A DNA stretch of 64,000 nt from Castellaniella sp. (GTDB lineage Bacteria; Pseudomonadota; Gammaproteobacteria; Burkholderiales; Burkholderiaceae_B), in NCBI RefSeq assembly GCF_034675845.1, contig NZ_JAUCCU010000002.1, forward strand, positions 620,001 to 684,000. Reading direction: 5' to 3'. Made by a program: the position numbers and the translations under genes. Numbering within the stretch: the first letter of the stretch is position 1; every line of letters starts with the position of its first letter. The notes under the pieces were generated by a model, which did not search any database, was not told the DNA's origin, and worked only from the letters and a program-made list of their open reading frames with translations. This document shows positions 1 to 7,753 of the stretch, piece after piece.

Positions 1-50
1 TTACGTTCTATGGCATGGTGCGCAGTGTGCTGCGCCAGGCTCGCGCATAA
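1..50 (+). CDS. 3' end of an unidentified gene entering from the left
   Basis: Sixteen codons reading ...TFYGMVRSVLRQARA and a TAA at 48-50 can be read in one frame, with the GC-rich third positions typical of the neighbouring genes. A strong hairpin follows 14 bases later, as expected downstream of a real gene. Too little is visible to name a family. The next gene is convergent (dctM), so the two would share the terminator. Confidence 0.45.
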   Translation, partial: TFYGMVRSVLRQARA

Positions 51-64
51 ATCGTTCACCAAGC

Positions 65-92
65 AAAAAGGCCAGGTTTTCCTGGCCTTTTT
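65..92. terminator. Bidirectional intrinsic terminator
   Basis: A perfect 12-bp stem (AAAAAGGCCAGG / CCTGGCCTTTTT) closes over a TTTT loop. The A-rich left arm and T-rich right arm give a U-tract in both directions. It lies between a gene ending at 50 and the convergent dctM ending at 113, so it can serve both. Confidence 0.85.
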
Positions 93-112
93 GCATTAGA
101 TGACGTTGAGTG

Positions 113-1390
113 TCAGTGGAACAGTCCCGGCAACCAGAGGCTGACGCTCGGCACGTAGGTGATGAACACCAGGTAGGTCAGCAGCAACAATAGCCAGGGG
201 CTGGCGGCCCGGATCACCTGCGAGATATTCATCTTGGTGATGCCTGCCGTGACAAACAGGTTCAAGCCCACGGGTGGAGTCACCATGCCGATTTCCAGGT
301 TGACCACCATCAAAATGCCCAGATGGACGGGATCGATGCCCAGTTCCATGGCGATGGGAAACAGGATTGGCGCCAGAATCAGGATGATTCCGGTGGGTTC
401 CATGAAGGCCCCGGCCACCAGCAACAGGATATTGACCACGATCAGGAACTGCCAACTGCTCATGTCCCAGGCGATGATCTGCTCGGCGATTGCCTGCGGG
501 ATGCGTTCTGTGGTCAGCACGTGGGCAAACAGCAAGGCGTTGGCAATGATGAACATCAGCATGATGGTCACCTTGGCCGCGTCGATCAGGACCTCCGGGA
601 CTTGTTTCATGCCGATGTCGCGATACACGAATACGGCGATCACAAAGGCGTAGACGGCAGCCACGGCAGCGGCCTCGGTGGGCGTGAAGATCCCGCCGTA
701 AATGCCGCCCAGAATGATGATGATCAGCAGCAGGCCCCAGATCGAATCCCGGGCAGCGGTAGCGACTTCGGCCATGCTGGCGCGTGGCTGGCGCGGCATC
801 TTGCGCACGCGGGCGATGATATAGATTGCCACCATCAGTACCAGGCCGAGCAGCAGACCCGGCACCACGCCCGCCATGAACAGCGCACCCACCGAGGTTT
901 CGGTGACTGCCCCGTACACCACCAGCACGATGGAGGGCGGAATCAGAATGCCCAGCGTACCGGCATTACACACCACCCCGGCGGCGAAAGACTCGGTGTA
1001 GCCTGCCCGCACCATGCCGACGATGACAATGGAGCCGACCGCGACCACAGTCGCCGGGGACGATCCCGAGACAGCGGCAAATAGCACGCAGGCCAGCACG
1101 GAGGCAATGGCCAGGCCTCCGTGCAGATGGCCGACTGATGCGATGGCAAAGCGGATCATGCGTTTGGCCACCCCACCGGTGGTCATGAAGGCCCCCGCCA
1201 GAATAAAGAAGGGGATGGCCATCAGGGTGAAGTGCTCGGATGTTTCGTAGAGCTTGAGTGAAAGGGACGCCAGGGAGTCGGTGCCAAAGGCCATAATGGT
1301 CAATAGCGAGGACAGGCCCAGGGCAATCGCCACAGGCAGGCCCATGAACATGAAGACAAACAGCAGGACAAAGAGGGCAAGCGTGGTCAT
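113..1390 (-). CDS. dctM: TRAP transporter large permease subunit DctM
   Basis: This 425-residue, strongly hydrophobic protein has about 12 predicted membrane segments and the DctM-family composition, including a long run of GTLGILIPPSI-type glycine and proline motifs around residues 145-155. It is the ion-coupled translocation subunit of a tripartite ATP-independent periplasmic transporter, here for a probable C4-dicarboxylate or similar organic acid. It overlaps dctQ by 4 bases (ATGA), implying translational coupling, and an AGGGGA sequence lies 6-7 bases before the ATG. It is the last gene of dctPQM and ends at the shared terminator. The exact substrate cannot be read from the sequence. 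Confidence 0.93.
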   Translation of the reverse strand: MTTLALFVLLFVFMFMGLPVAIALGLSSLLTIMAFGTDSLASLSLKLYETSEHFTLMAIPFFILAGAFMTTGGVAKRMIRFAIASVGHLHGGLAIASVLACVLFAAVSGSSPATVVAVGSIVIVGMVRAGYTESFAAGVVCNAGTLGILIPPSIVLVVYGAVTETSVGALFMAGVVPGLLLGLVLMVAIYIIARVRKMPRQPRASMAEVATAARDSIWGLLLIIIILGGIYGGIFTPTEAAAVAAVYAFVIAVFVYRDIGMKQVPEVLIDAAKVTIMLMFIIANALLFAHVLTTERIPQAIAEQIIAWDMSSWQFLIVVNILLLVAGAFMEPTGIILILAPILFPIAMELGIDPVHLGILMVVNLEIGMVTPPVGLNLFVTAGITKMNISQVIRAASPWLLLLLTYLVFITYVPSVSLWLPGLFH

Positions 1391-1923
1391 GTGTTGTCCC
1401 CTGTGTCGTCAGATCGGTATTTCATGGCGTCAGCGACCTCGTCACCCAACAGCGAGGCGTGATCGCCCTTCATCAGGTGCCATAGAACTTCGCCGAAGCG
1501 GTAGATCAGCAGGGCAAAGCCGAGCGGCATGACCAGGCGGGGAACCCACTGCGGAATCGGGAGATCCTGGGCCATGATGCCGATCATGTGAATTTTGCTG
1601 ACGTAGATCCAGCTGCCGTAAAGCACGATGATGGCGTAGATAATGCAAAGCAGGGTGCTGGCAATCGCCAAGTGGCGGGCGGTGCGTGCGGGCAGCAGAC
1701 GCACCACGGCATCGACACCGATATGGGCGCCGACGCGTACCCCATAGGACATGCCCAAAAAGATCAGGGCGCCGAAGAAATACATGGTCAGCTCAAGCGC
1801 CCAGACAAAGCTGTAGTTGAAGACGTAGCGCGCCACGACCTGGGCAAAAGTGACCAGGGTCATGGCCGCCAGCAGGAAGGCGATCAAACCTTCTTCTGTA
1901 TGTTCCAGCCAATTTTTCAGCAT
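1387..1923 (-). CDS. dctQ: TRAP transporter small permease subunit DctQ
   Basis: This protein of 178 residues has four hydrophobic stretches, the usual DctQ topology, and a charged C-terminus. It pairs with DctM in the inner membrane to form the translocation unit that accepts substrate from DctP. An AGGAG ribosome site lies about 9 bases before the ATG. The gene sits between dctP and dctM in the standard order, with an inverted repeat separating it from dctP. Confidence 0.92.
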   Translation of the reverse strand: MLKNWLEHTEEGLIAFLLAAMTLVTFAQVVARYVFNYSFVWALELTMYFFGALIFLGMSYGVRVGAHIGVDAVVRLLPARTARHLAIASTLLCIIYAIIVLYGSWIYVSKIHMIGIMAQDLPIPQWVPRLVMPLGFALLIYRFGEVLWHLMKGDHASLLGDEVADAMKYRSDDTGDNT

Positions 1924-1950
1924 GGAGAGGGCTCCTTGGTAGGATGCGAA

Positions 1951-1972
1951 ACGGCCGCTAGGTAGCGGCCGT
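1951..1972. repeat. Hairpin between dctP and dctQ
   Basis: ACGGCCGCTA and TAGCGGCCGT form a perfect 10-bp inverted repeat separated by two bases. It lies between dctP and dctQ with no T-tract. In many binding-protein operons such a stem stabilises the upstream message or limits read-through, so the periplasmic protein is made in excess. That role is inferred here. Confidence 0.6.
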
Positions 1973-2000
1973 ACTGAGAATCAGCGAATGATAGCCGGAA

Positions 2001-3008
2001 TCAGGAAGGCTGGTTGGATGCCTTGGCTGCTTCGATCAGGTCTACACCGATACCGTCCTGGAATTTCTCCCAGACTGGCTGCATGGCGGTACGCCAGGCA
2101 GCAACGTCTTCCTTGGAGAGAGGTTGGATTTTGGCTTTACCGGCGTCAGCGATCAGTTTTTTATCGCGTTCGTTGATTTCATTGGCGAGCTTATTGGCGT
2201 GCTCGGTGGCGCCTGCCATAGCGGTTTTCAGGGCTGCGCGGACATTTTCAGGTAGGCCATCCCACCAGCCGGCATTGGTGATCACCATGTAGTCCAGGGC
2301 GCCATGGTTGGTATTGGCGATGGTTTTCTGGACTTCGTGGAATTTTTGCGAGTAAATATTGGACCAGGGGTTTTCGGCACCGTCCACCACGCCGGTCTGC
2401 AAGGCCTGATAGACCTCGGCGAAGGCGAGTTTCTGGGGGTTGGCGTCCAATTGGCGGAATTGGGCTTCCAGCACGTCGGATGCCTGGATGCGGAATTTCA
2501 GGCCCTTGACGTCTTCGGGGCGGGTGAGCTTGTCCTTGTTGGTGGACATTTGCTTCAGGCCATTGTGCCAGTAGGCCAGGCCCTGGATGCCCTTGGATTG
2601 CATGGAATCCAGCAGGCTTTGCCCGGCGGGGCTGGCCTGGAAGCGGTCAAGCGCCGCCATGTCGTCGAACAGGAAGGGCAGGTCGAAGATCTGGATTTTT
2701 TTGGTATAGCGGTCGAATTTTGCCAGCGAAGGAGCAATGATCTGGACGTCGCCCAACAGCAGAGCTTCCATTTCCTTGCCGTCACCAAACAGTTGGGAGT
2801 TCGGGAAGACCTGGACTTCGACTTCGCCTGGCAGGGCGGCCTCGGCCAGCTCCTTGAATTTCAGGGCGCCTTGGCCTTTGGGTGTGGAGTCGGCCACCAC
2901 GTGGCTGAATTTGATGACGATCGGAGCCGCATTGGCGGTGACGGACACCAGTCCCAGGGTAAGGGACAGGCCAATGGCAGTGGCTAGGCGGGTGGTGGTG
3001 AATTTCAT
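2001..3008 (-). CDS. dctP: TRAP transporter substrate-binding protein DctP
   Basis: This periplasmic receptor has 335 residues. A signal peptide (MKFTTTRLATAIGLSL..., cleavage near ANA/AP) is followed by IVIKFSHVVADSTPKG, the usual DctP opening, and by the conserved LKFRIQASDV region and the GVVDGAENPW motif that carries ligand-contacting residues. The start at 3008 was chosen over the upstream ATG at 3035 because GGAGG sits 6 bases before it and the signal peptide begins there. It heads the dctPQM operon. Substrate assignment to C4-dicarboxylates is family-level inference only. Confidence 0.93.
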   Translation of the reverse strand: MKFTTTRLATAIGLSLTLGLVSVTANAAPIVIKFSHVVADSTPKGQGALKFKELAEAALPGEVEVQVFPNSQLFGDGKEMEALLLGDVQIIAPSLAKFDRYTKKIQIFDLPFLFDDMAALDRFQASPAGQSLLDSMQSKGIQGLAYWHNGLKQMSTNKDKLTRPEDVKGLKFRIQASDVLEAQFRQLDANPQKLAFAEVYQALQTGVVDGAENPWSNIYSQKFHEVQKTIANTNHGALDYMVITNAGWWDGLPENVRAALKTAMAGATEHANKLANEINERDKKLIADAGKAKIQPLSKEDVAAWRTAMQPVWEKFQDGIGVDLIEAAKASNQPS

Positions 3009-3054
3009 GAAGAACCTCCGGGTAGCAAGGTGCATGATGATGCGTTCCTTGTCT

Positions 3055-3083
3055 GACGGCCCCCTGGCTTGATCAGGGGCTGA
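3055..3083. promoter_or_regulatory. Inverted repeat upstream of dctP
   Basis: The region between dctP and the next minus-strand gene holds GCCCCCTG...CAGGGGC, an inverted repeat with a short spacer, about 60 bases before the dctP start, and AT-rich sequence (about 3095-3120) that could hold the promoter. It might be an operator or the end signal of the upstream gene. No T-tract follows on the minus strand, so I lean towards an operator. Confidence 0.3.
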
Positions 3084-3133
3084 ACTCGCGAAGTTTAATC
3101 AAATTGTAATATTTTGACGATTAGGGCAAACCA

Positions 3134-3595
3134 CTATTGATGGCATGCCTGGGCAATTGTTTCCAGGGCCTTGTCATCCAATAGGCGGGCGGCCATGGGC
3201 AGCAGCTCGTCATCCGCCTGGTCCAGATATGCCAGGTAGTCGCGCACCCAGGCGGCCAATTGCGTGGCTGTTGGTGGCTGGGTCAGCAGCCCCGGGGCAA
3301 TTTGTTGACGCCACTGTTGGCCCAGGCGGGTGCCCTGTGTCTCTAGCGACTGGGTCATGCCTTTGATGCACACGGCGTCGGAACCCGCCATGGATTCGAT
3401 CAGCAGGGGGCAGAGGATATCGCGCAGGATGTGGTGCTGGAGCTGTGCAGGGCTGTCGAACCAGGCGATGGCGGATTGTGTGGCCGGGTCCAGGGCGGGT
3501 GCAGGGGTGTGCAGCAGCTGTTCCAGGTGCTGGCGCGTACTGGCGTGTGCTGTCAGCAGCCACGTGATTGGGTCTGGGGACATCTGGCTGGTCAT
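3134..3595 (-). CDS. Hemerythrin-like (HHE) domain protein
   Basis: This small, mainly helical 153-residue protein has the hemerythrin-type spacing of metal ligands: H near residue 17 (ASTRQHLEQLL), HH near residue 54 (QLQHHILRDILCPLL) and a late acidic segment (DQADDELLPMAARLL). Such proteins bind a di-iron site and act in oxygen, nitric oxide or redox sensing. The HHE motif is somewhat degenerate, with the usual H...E pair of the last helix reading DDE, so metal binding is probable, not certain. An AGGAA lies before the ATG. It is divergent from the ABC importer. Confidence 0.6.
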   Translation of the reverse strand: MTSQMSPDPITWLLTAHASTRQHLEQLLHTPAPALDPATQSAIAWFDSPAQLQHHILRDILCPLLIESMAGSDAVCIKGMTQSLETQGTRLGQQWRQQIAPGLLTQPPTATQLAAWVRDYLAYLDQADDELLPMAARLLDDKALETIAQACHQ

Positions 3596-3772
3596 GATGA
3601 AGTTCCTGCCTCAGCGGATGGTTCATGGTAACGCGTCGACATATATCTTTTAGTTATAAAAAAATCATTAATTTATTGTTGTTGGATATTAAGCATGGTC
3701 GTTAAAGTATCGACAGTCCCGTTATTTTGCAGCGTGGGTCAGCCCGGTTTGGCTGGCTTGGCAGGAAAAACC
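3596..3772. promoter_or_regulatory. Divergent AT-rich promoter region
   Basis: This 177-base spacer between the minus-strand hemerythrin-like gene and the plus-strand ABC operon contains a distinctly AT-rich block (about 3640-3690, with TTATAAAAAAATCATTAATT), unlike the surrounding GC-rich DNA. It must hold both promoters. Sulfur-starvation activators of the CysB/Cbl type favour such AT-rich sites, so control by one of them is plausible but unproven. Confidence 0.4.
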
Positions 3773-4549
3773 ATGAATTTATCTTTCAGGCAAGTCGAAA
3801 AACAGTTTGGCGATCTCTCGGTGGTCGAGCAGTTCAGCAGTGATATCGCGCCCGGCGAACTCGTCGCGCTGGTCGGGCCGTCTGGTTGCGGGAAATCGAC
3901 CCTGCTGCATTTGGCCGCCGGCCTGGAAGCACCCAGCGCAGGTCAGGTGCTGGCGGATGGCCAAGTCATCCGTCGCCCAGACCCCAGCCGCATGCTGATG
4001 TTCCAGGAAAATGCCCTGTACCCTTGGCTGACCCTGCTGCAAAATGTCGCCATGGCGCTGGAGCTGCAGAAGATTCCTCGTGCCCAGGCCCGGGAGCAGG
4101 CCGCCGCCTGGTTGGACAAGGTCCGCTTAAAAGGCTTTGAGGACTATTTCCCGCATCAGGTGTCGGGCGGCATGCGCCAGCGCTGCGCCCTGGCGCGCGC
4201 CTTCATCACGCAGCCTGAAGTCTTGCTGCTGGACGAACCTTTTGGCGCTTTGGACGCCCTGACGCGCATGACCTTGCAAGATGCCCTGCGCACCTTGATC
4301 CAGGAGACACGGCCCACCGTGCTGTTGGTGACCCACGATGTCGACGAAGCCTTGTTTTTGGCTGATCGCATTCTGGTCTTCAGTGCTCGGCCTTCGCGCC
4401 TGCTCCAGGAATTCCATCTGACCGCCAGCGATAAAACCCATGATTTGTCGGGTTTTGCCGAGATGCGCCGAGAAATTCTGGGCTTGCTGGGCATCGTCGC
4501 CGACACACATTCCGATTCGTCTTCATATCCCGAGGAACTTGCAGCATGA
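3773..4549 (+). CDS. ABC importer ATPase, nitrate/sulfonate/taurine type
   Basis: This 258-residue ATPase of the SsuB/TauB/NrtD class shows Walker A GPSGCGKST, Q-loop MFQENALYPW, ABC signature VSGGMRQR, Walker B VLLLDEP and H-loop VTHD in the right order. It powers uptake through the downstream permease. An in-frame ATG lies upstream at 3695, but the start at 3773 has AGGAAA just before it and matches the family N-terminus. The stop overlaps the next start by 4 bases. The substrate may be an alkanesulfonate, taurine or another small anion or pyrimidine precursor; sequence alone does not decide. Confidence 0.88.
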   Translation: MNLSFRQVEKQFGDLSVVEQFSSDIAPGELVALVGPSGCGKSTLLHLAAGLEAPSAGQVLADGQVIRRPDPSRMLMFQENALYPWLTLLQNVAMALELQKIPRAQAREQAAAWLDKVRLKGFEDYFPHQVSGGMRQRCALARAFITQPEVLLLDEPFGALDALTRMTLQDALRTLIQETRPTVLLVTHDVDEALFLADRILVFSARPSRLLQEFHLTASDKTHDLSGFAEMRREILGLLGIVADTHSDSSSYPEELAA

Positions 4550-5541
4550 AATTCAGCCGTTTATTGATCCCCGCCCTGGCGGCCCTGACCTTTGCGTCCC
4601 AGGCGTTTGCCGCCGATCCTTTCAAGGTGGGGTATATCCGTGTCATGGATGACGCCCAGGCAATTGCCGCTTTCGAGGGCAAGTTCTATGAAAAACATGG
4701 TTTGGACGTGCAGTTGGTTGAATTCAAGTCGGGCACCGACCTGATCAAGGCAATTGTCGGCGGCCAACTGGATACCGGCGTGCTGGGCTTTACCAATGCG
4801 GCATCGTGGTCTTCACGCGGAGCCGACCTGAAAGTCGTGTCTGGTGCGCAGCGGGGCTTTCATGCCCTGGTGGTGCGCGATGATGTCAATATCAATACCG
4901 TGGCCGATCTCAAGGGCCATACACTGGCCTCTCAAAAAGAAGGCAGCACGGCCGATACCGTCTTGCGCGGGGTGGTTCTGAAGGACGCCGGACTGGCCGT
5001 CGAGGATGTCAATATCATGGGCGTGAGCCCACAGGTGGCGGTGCAGTCGCTGGTGGGCAAACGCGTGGATGCCGCCTTTTTGTTCGAGCCTCAGGCCAGC
5101 ATTGCTCAACTGATTGCGCCGGTCAAGCAGATTTATGAAATTGGCGCGGTCTGGCCTTTCCCCTGCATGGTCACGATTACTTCAGGCGAGACCCTGAAAA
5201 ACAAGAAGGATCTGGTCTGGAAATCCCTGGATGCCCAAGCCGAGGCAATCGAATTATTGCAAAGCAAGCCCGACGAGGCAGCCAAGCTGATCTCCAGCTA
5301 CTTTATTGCCGAGCCCACCCTGAAAACCCTGAATCAGGGCGATCTGCCGCGCGATCAGATCATCAGCAAAGCGATCCAGACGCAGACCTTCAATCCTGCC
5401 CTGACGCCGGACGACCTGGGCCGCATGCAGGAAGTCGCCGACATCATGCAGGCTCATGGTGCGCTGAAAACAGCCGATGGCCAGCCCTTTGACGTGAAGG
5501 CCATTGTCGACCTGGAATGGCAGCAGGCCCGCAAGCTTTAA
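4546..5541 (+). CDS. ABC importer substrate-binding protein (NMT1/SsuA-like)
   Basis: This 331-residue periplasmic protein begins with a clear signal peptide (MKFSRLLIPALAALTFASQAFA, cleavage at AFA/ADPF). The mature part opens with a beta strand, FKVGYIRVMDDAQ, and contains the GGQLDTGVLGFTNA segment and the DLKGHTLA hinge typical of SsuA/TauA/NMT1 binding proteins. It delivers ligand to the permease encoded next. It is translationally coupled to the ATPase gene (ATGA overlap). Confidence 0.88.
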   Translation: MKFSRLLIPALAALTFASQAFAADPFKVGYIRVMDDAQAIAAFEGKFYEKHGLDVQLVEFKSGTDLIKAIVGGQLDTGVLGFTNAASWSSRGADLKVVSGAQRGFHALVVRDDVNINTVADLKGHTLASQKEGSTADTVLRGVVLKDAGLAVEDVNIMGVSPQVAVQSLVGKRVDAAFLFEPQASIAQLIAPVKQIYEIGAVWPFPCMVTITSGETLKNKKDLVWKSLDAQAEAIELLQSKPDEAAKLISSYFIAEPTLKTLNQGDLPRDQIISKAIQTQTFNPALTPDDLGRMQEVADIMQAHGALKTADGQPFDVKAIVDLEWQQARKL

Positions 5542-5555
5542 AGCATCAATCTGTC

Positions 5556-5579
5556 GGGGGGTGCGATAATCGCCACCCC
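5556..5579. repeat. Hairpin between binding protein and permease genes
   Basis: GGGGGTGCGAT...ATCGCCACCCC forms an almost perfect stem of about 10 bp just after the binding-protein stop codon. There is no T-tract. As with the dctP-dctQ hairpin, it sits directly 3' of a periplasmic receptor gene, which fits a role in raising the receptor to permease ratio. Confidence 0.6.
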
Positions 5580-5601
5580 GCATCCAACCCCATGGCCGGA
5601 T

Positions 5602-6399
5602 GTGATTCCGGCCTTCTTCTTGATTATGAGCACAAGCAAACGTATTTCACCCACAGCCCGCAAACTGGCCATGCTGGTGGCTATTGCCGCCATTTTGCTG
5701 GTCTGGCAGATGGCGGCCTGGACCTTGCCGGATTTTCTGATGCCGGGGGTGCCGGGGGTGTTGGTGCGGGTCTGGCATGATTTGCAATCCGGCGAGTTCC
5801 GGGCTGTGCTGGCAGGCAGCATGGGGCGCCTGGGGGTAGGGTATGGCTTTGCCCTGTTGTTTGGGGTGGGCTTCGGTCTGGCGGGCGGGCTGCTGCTGTT
5901 CTTTCGCGAAGTCCTGAAGTCCGCCATCATTATCCTGCAGTCCATCCCGTCGATCGCCTGGGTCCCTTTGTTCCTGATCCTGATGGGCTTTGGCAATATC
6001 CCCATTATCGTGGTGATTGCTCTGGCGGCATTTTTCCCGGCAGCTTTATCGGTCATGAACGCCACCGAGAGCGTGTTGCAAACCCATGTGTCGGCAGCCC
6101 GGGTCATGGGGGCCAGCCCCTGGGACATGGTGCGCCGGGTCTATCTGCCTGCGGTCATGCCAGAACTCATCACCGGGGCTCAACTGGCCTTTGGCAATGC
6201 CTGGCGTGCCTTGATTTCGGCTGAAATGCTGATTGGCTTTGGCCAGGGGCTGGGGCGTTCGCTGGCCTATGCCGGCGAGACTGCCGACATGGTGGGGGTG
6301 ATGGCCAATATTCTGACCATCGCCATTCTGGCTACCCTGATCGACCAAGTGTTTTTAGAGAACATAAAACGCAGTGTGCTGCGCTATCAATATGTCTGA
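5602..6399 (+). CDS. ABC importer permease (SsuC/TauC type)
   Basis: This inner-membrane permease of about 257-265 residues has six hydrophobic segments and the BPD-transport EAA loop near residues 155-175 (NATESVLQTHVSAARVMGA). The start is uncertain: GTG 5602 gives 265 residues and ATG 5626 (MSTSKRIS) gives 257, and neither has a strong ribosome site. It completes the ATPase, receptor, permease order. The last bases overlap the start of the next gene. Confidence 0.86.
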   Translation: MIPAFFLIMSTSKRISPTARKLAMLVAIAAILLVWQMAAWTLPDFLMPGVPGVLVRVWHDLQSGEFRAVLAGSMGRLGVGYGFALLFGVGFGLAGGLLLFFREVLKSAIIILQSIPSIAWVPLFLILMGFGNIPIIVVIALAAFFPAALSVMNATESVLQTHVSAARVMGASPWDMVRRVYLPAVMPELITGAQLAFGNAWRALISAEMLIGFGQGLGRSLAYAGETADMVGVMANILTIAILATLIDQVFLENIKRSVLRYQYV

Positions 6400-7198
6400 T
6401 TTCGCTTTGCTTCCAGTTTCTTTGACACGTGCTGCGGCATTGATCCGCACGACGGCTGTTGCGGCGCTGGTGGGGTTTATTGTGACCGTACCGGCCGTGG
6501 CTCAGGAAGCCGGTGGTTGGCGCGTCGGGGTGGCCGAAGTCCCACCTGCGCCCGAACCGGGGGCCAAGCCTCGCACTTCTGCGCGGATTGAAGTGCTGGC
6601 AGGCCAGGCGACTGCGCATGCGGCCACTTTGCAGGCTGTGGCACAGGATCAGGTGGGCCGCAAATTGCAGCAATCCGATCTGGATGGCTGGGTGGGGGTG
6701 TGGTCAGCGACGGAAGACCTGCCTGCTGGTGTGCAGCGTCGGGTGCTGGACTGGTCGGTCAGTCCCATGGCGATCATGCGCACGGACACCGATATACATC
6801 AATGGGCCGATCTGGCGGGGCGCACGGTCTGTCTTAGTGCGGATGGCCGTTATGTCGGTGAACTCGCGGCCCGCCATGCGGCGATCGAGCAAGTCTATCC
6901 ATCGGCCACGGATGCTTTACTGGCTTTGCGGGTTGGGCGATGTGATGCGGCAGTGCAGGATGAGGGCTTGCTGCGTCAGTTGCTGAGGTTTCCGGAGTGG
7001 CGCAAGTTCTCGGCCCAGTTGGCCCCCGAGAGACAGGTGACGCTGGTGCAGTTGCAAAGGGCTGATTTGTCGGCGGATGCGGTGGCGGCCCTGCACCAGT
7101 CGGTGGCGCCTGCGCAGTTGCAAAAACTTGCGCAGCAGCAGGCCAAGTCCATTGCCTTTGAGGTTTATCTGGACCAGACCGTGCCGGATTGTCACTGA
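6392..7198 (+). CDS. Periplasmic solute-binding-like protein, divergent
   Basis: This 268-residue protein has an N-terminal hydrophobic signal segment ending near AVA/QEAGG. The central part (DLAGRTVCLSADGRYVG, then DALLALRVGRCDAAVQDEG) follows the family-3 binding-protein pattern in which a glycine-rich loop and a later D-A-V segment form the ligand cleft. It overlaps the permease gene by 8 bases, so it belongs to the same transcript. An operon with two receptors suggests a second ligand, or a receptor-like accessory protein. The N-terminal lobe is poorly conserved, so the assignment is moderate. Confidence 0.65.
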   Translation: MSDFALLPVSLTRAAALIRTTAVAALVGFIVTVPAVAQEAGGWRVGVAEVPPAPEPGAKPRTSARIEVLAGQATAHAATLQAVAQDQVGRKLQQSDLDGWVGVWSATEDLPAGVQRRVLDWSVSPMAIMRTDTDIHQWADLAGRTVCLSADGRYVGELAARHAAIEQVYPSATDALLALRVGRCDAAVQDEGLLRQLLRFPEWRKFSAQLAPERQVTLVQLQRADLSADAVAALHQSVAPAQLQKLAQQQAKSIAFEVYLDQTVPDCH

Positions 7199-7211
7199 GC
7201 CGATCTGTGGA

Positions 7212-7475
7212 TCAGTGGCGGCGACGCTGCTGCGTCGGAGCCGAGCCGGCCGGACGGTTGAGGTGGCGAAAAGTGATGCGGCCCTTGCTGAGATCGTAGG
7301 GTGACATTTCCAGGGTGACCTTGTCACCGGCCAGGATGCGGATGTGGTGCTTGCGCATTTTGCCGCCGGTGTAGGCAATCACTGGGTGACCATTGTCCAG
7401 CGTCACGCGGAAGCGGGAATCTGGCAGGACCTCAGTGACGGATCCTTGCATTTCGAGTAGTTCTTCTTTAGCCAT
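7212..7475 (-). CDS. infA: Translation initiation factor IF-1 (second-copy type)
   Basis: The 87-residue protein starts MAKEELLEMQGSVTEVLPDS and contains the S1/OB-fold core with MRKHHIRILAGDKVTLEMSPYDL, the IF-1 signature. It binds the 30S A site and helps IF-2 and IF-3 in initiation. It is longer than the usual 72 residues, with a basic tail rich in Arg and Gln (APTQQRRRH). Burkholderiales commonly carry such a longer IF-1 outside the ribosomal protein operon. An upstream ATG at 7667 gives a low-complexity extension and was rejected; GGGAGC precedes 7475. Confidence 0.95.
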   Translation of the reverse strand: MAKEELLEMQGSVTEVLPDSRFRVTLDNGHPVIAYTGGKMRKHHIRILAGDKVTLEMSPYDLSKGRITFRHLNRPAGSAPTQQRRRH

Positions 7476-7753
7476 ATTGGGGCTCCCGTAAAGTTCTTTG
7501 GTGTCAGCGGGCAAATGCCCCGTGAACCGGCTCTCTGGGGAGGCAGGCATGGGGCAAAGGCGATCAGGACCAGGCAGGGACGGAGCCGCCCTAAAGAGGC
7601 AGCAGGTGCAATACCTGCTATAGGCAGCCGAAAAATTGGTGAATGCTGAAAACCGCTGATGAAACAAGCCCTTATGTTAAGGCTTGAGGCGGTATTATGT
7701 CAAGAATTAATTGACGGTTAGAATCCCTGCTGATCTATGCAGGCAAATGATAC
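7476..7753. promoter_or_regulatory. Divergent spacer between infA and EamA gene
   Basis: No gene is seen in these 278 bases. They must hold the infA promoter (minus strand) and that of the plus-strand exporter operon. A possible sigma70 site for the latter is TTGACG at 7711-7716 with TCTATG at 7734-7739 (17-base spacing), a weak -10. The stretch 7640-7720 is AT-richer than its surroundings. Confidence 0.35.
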
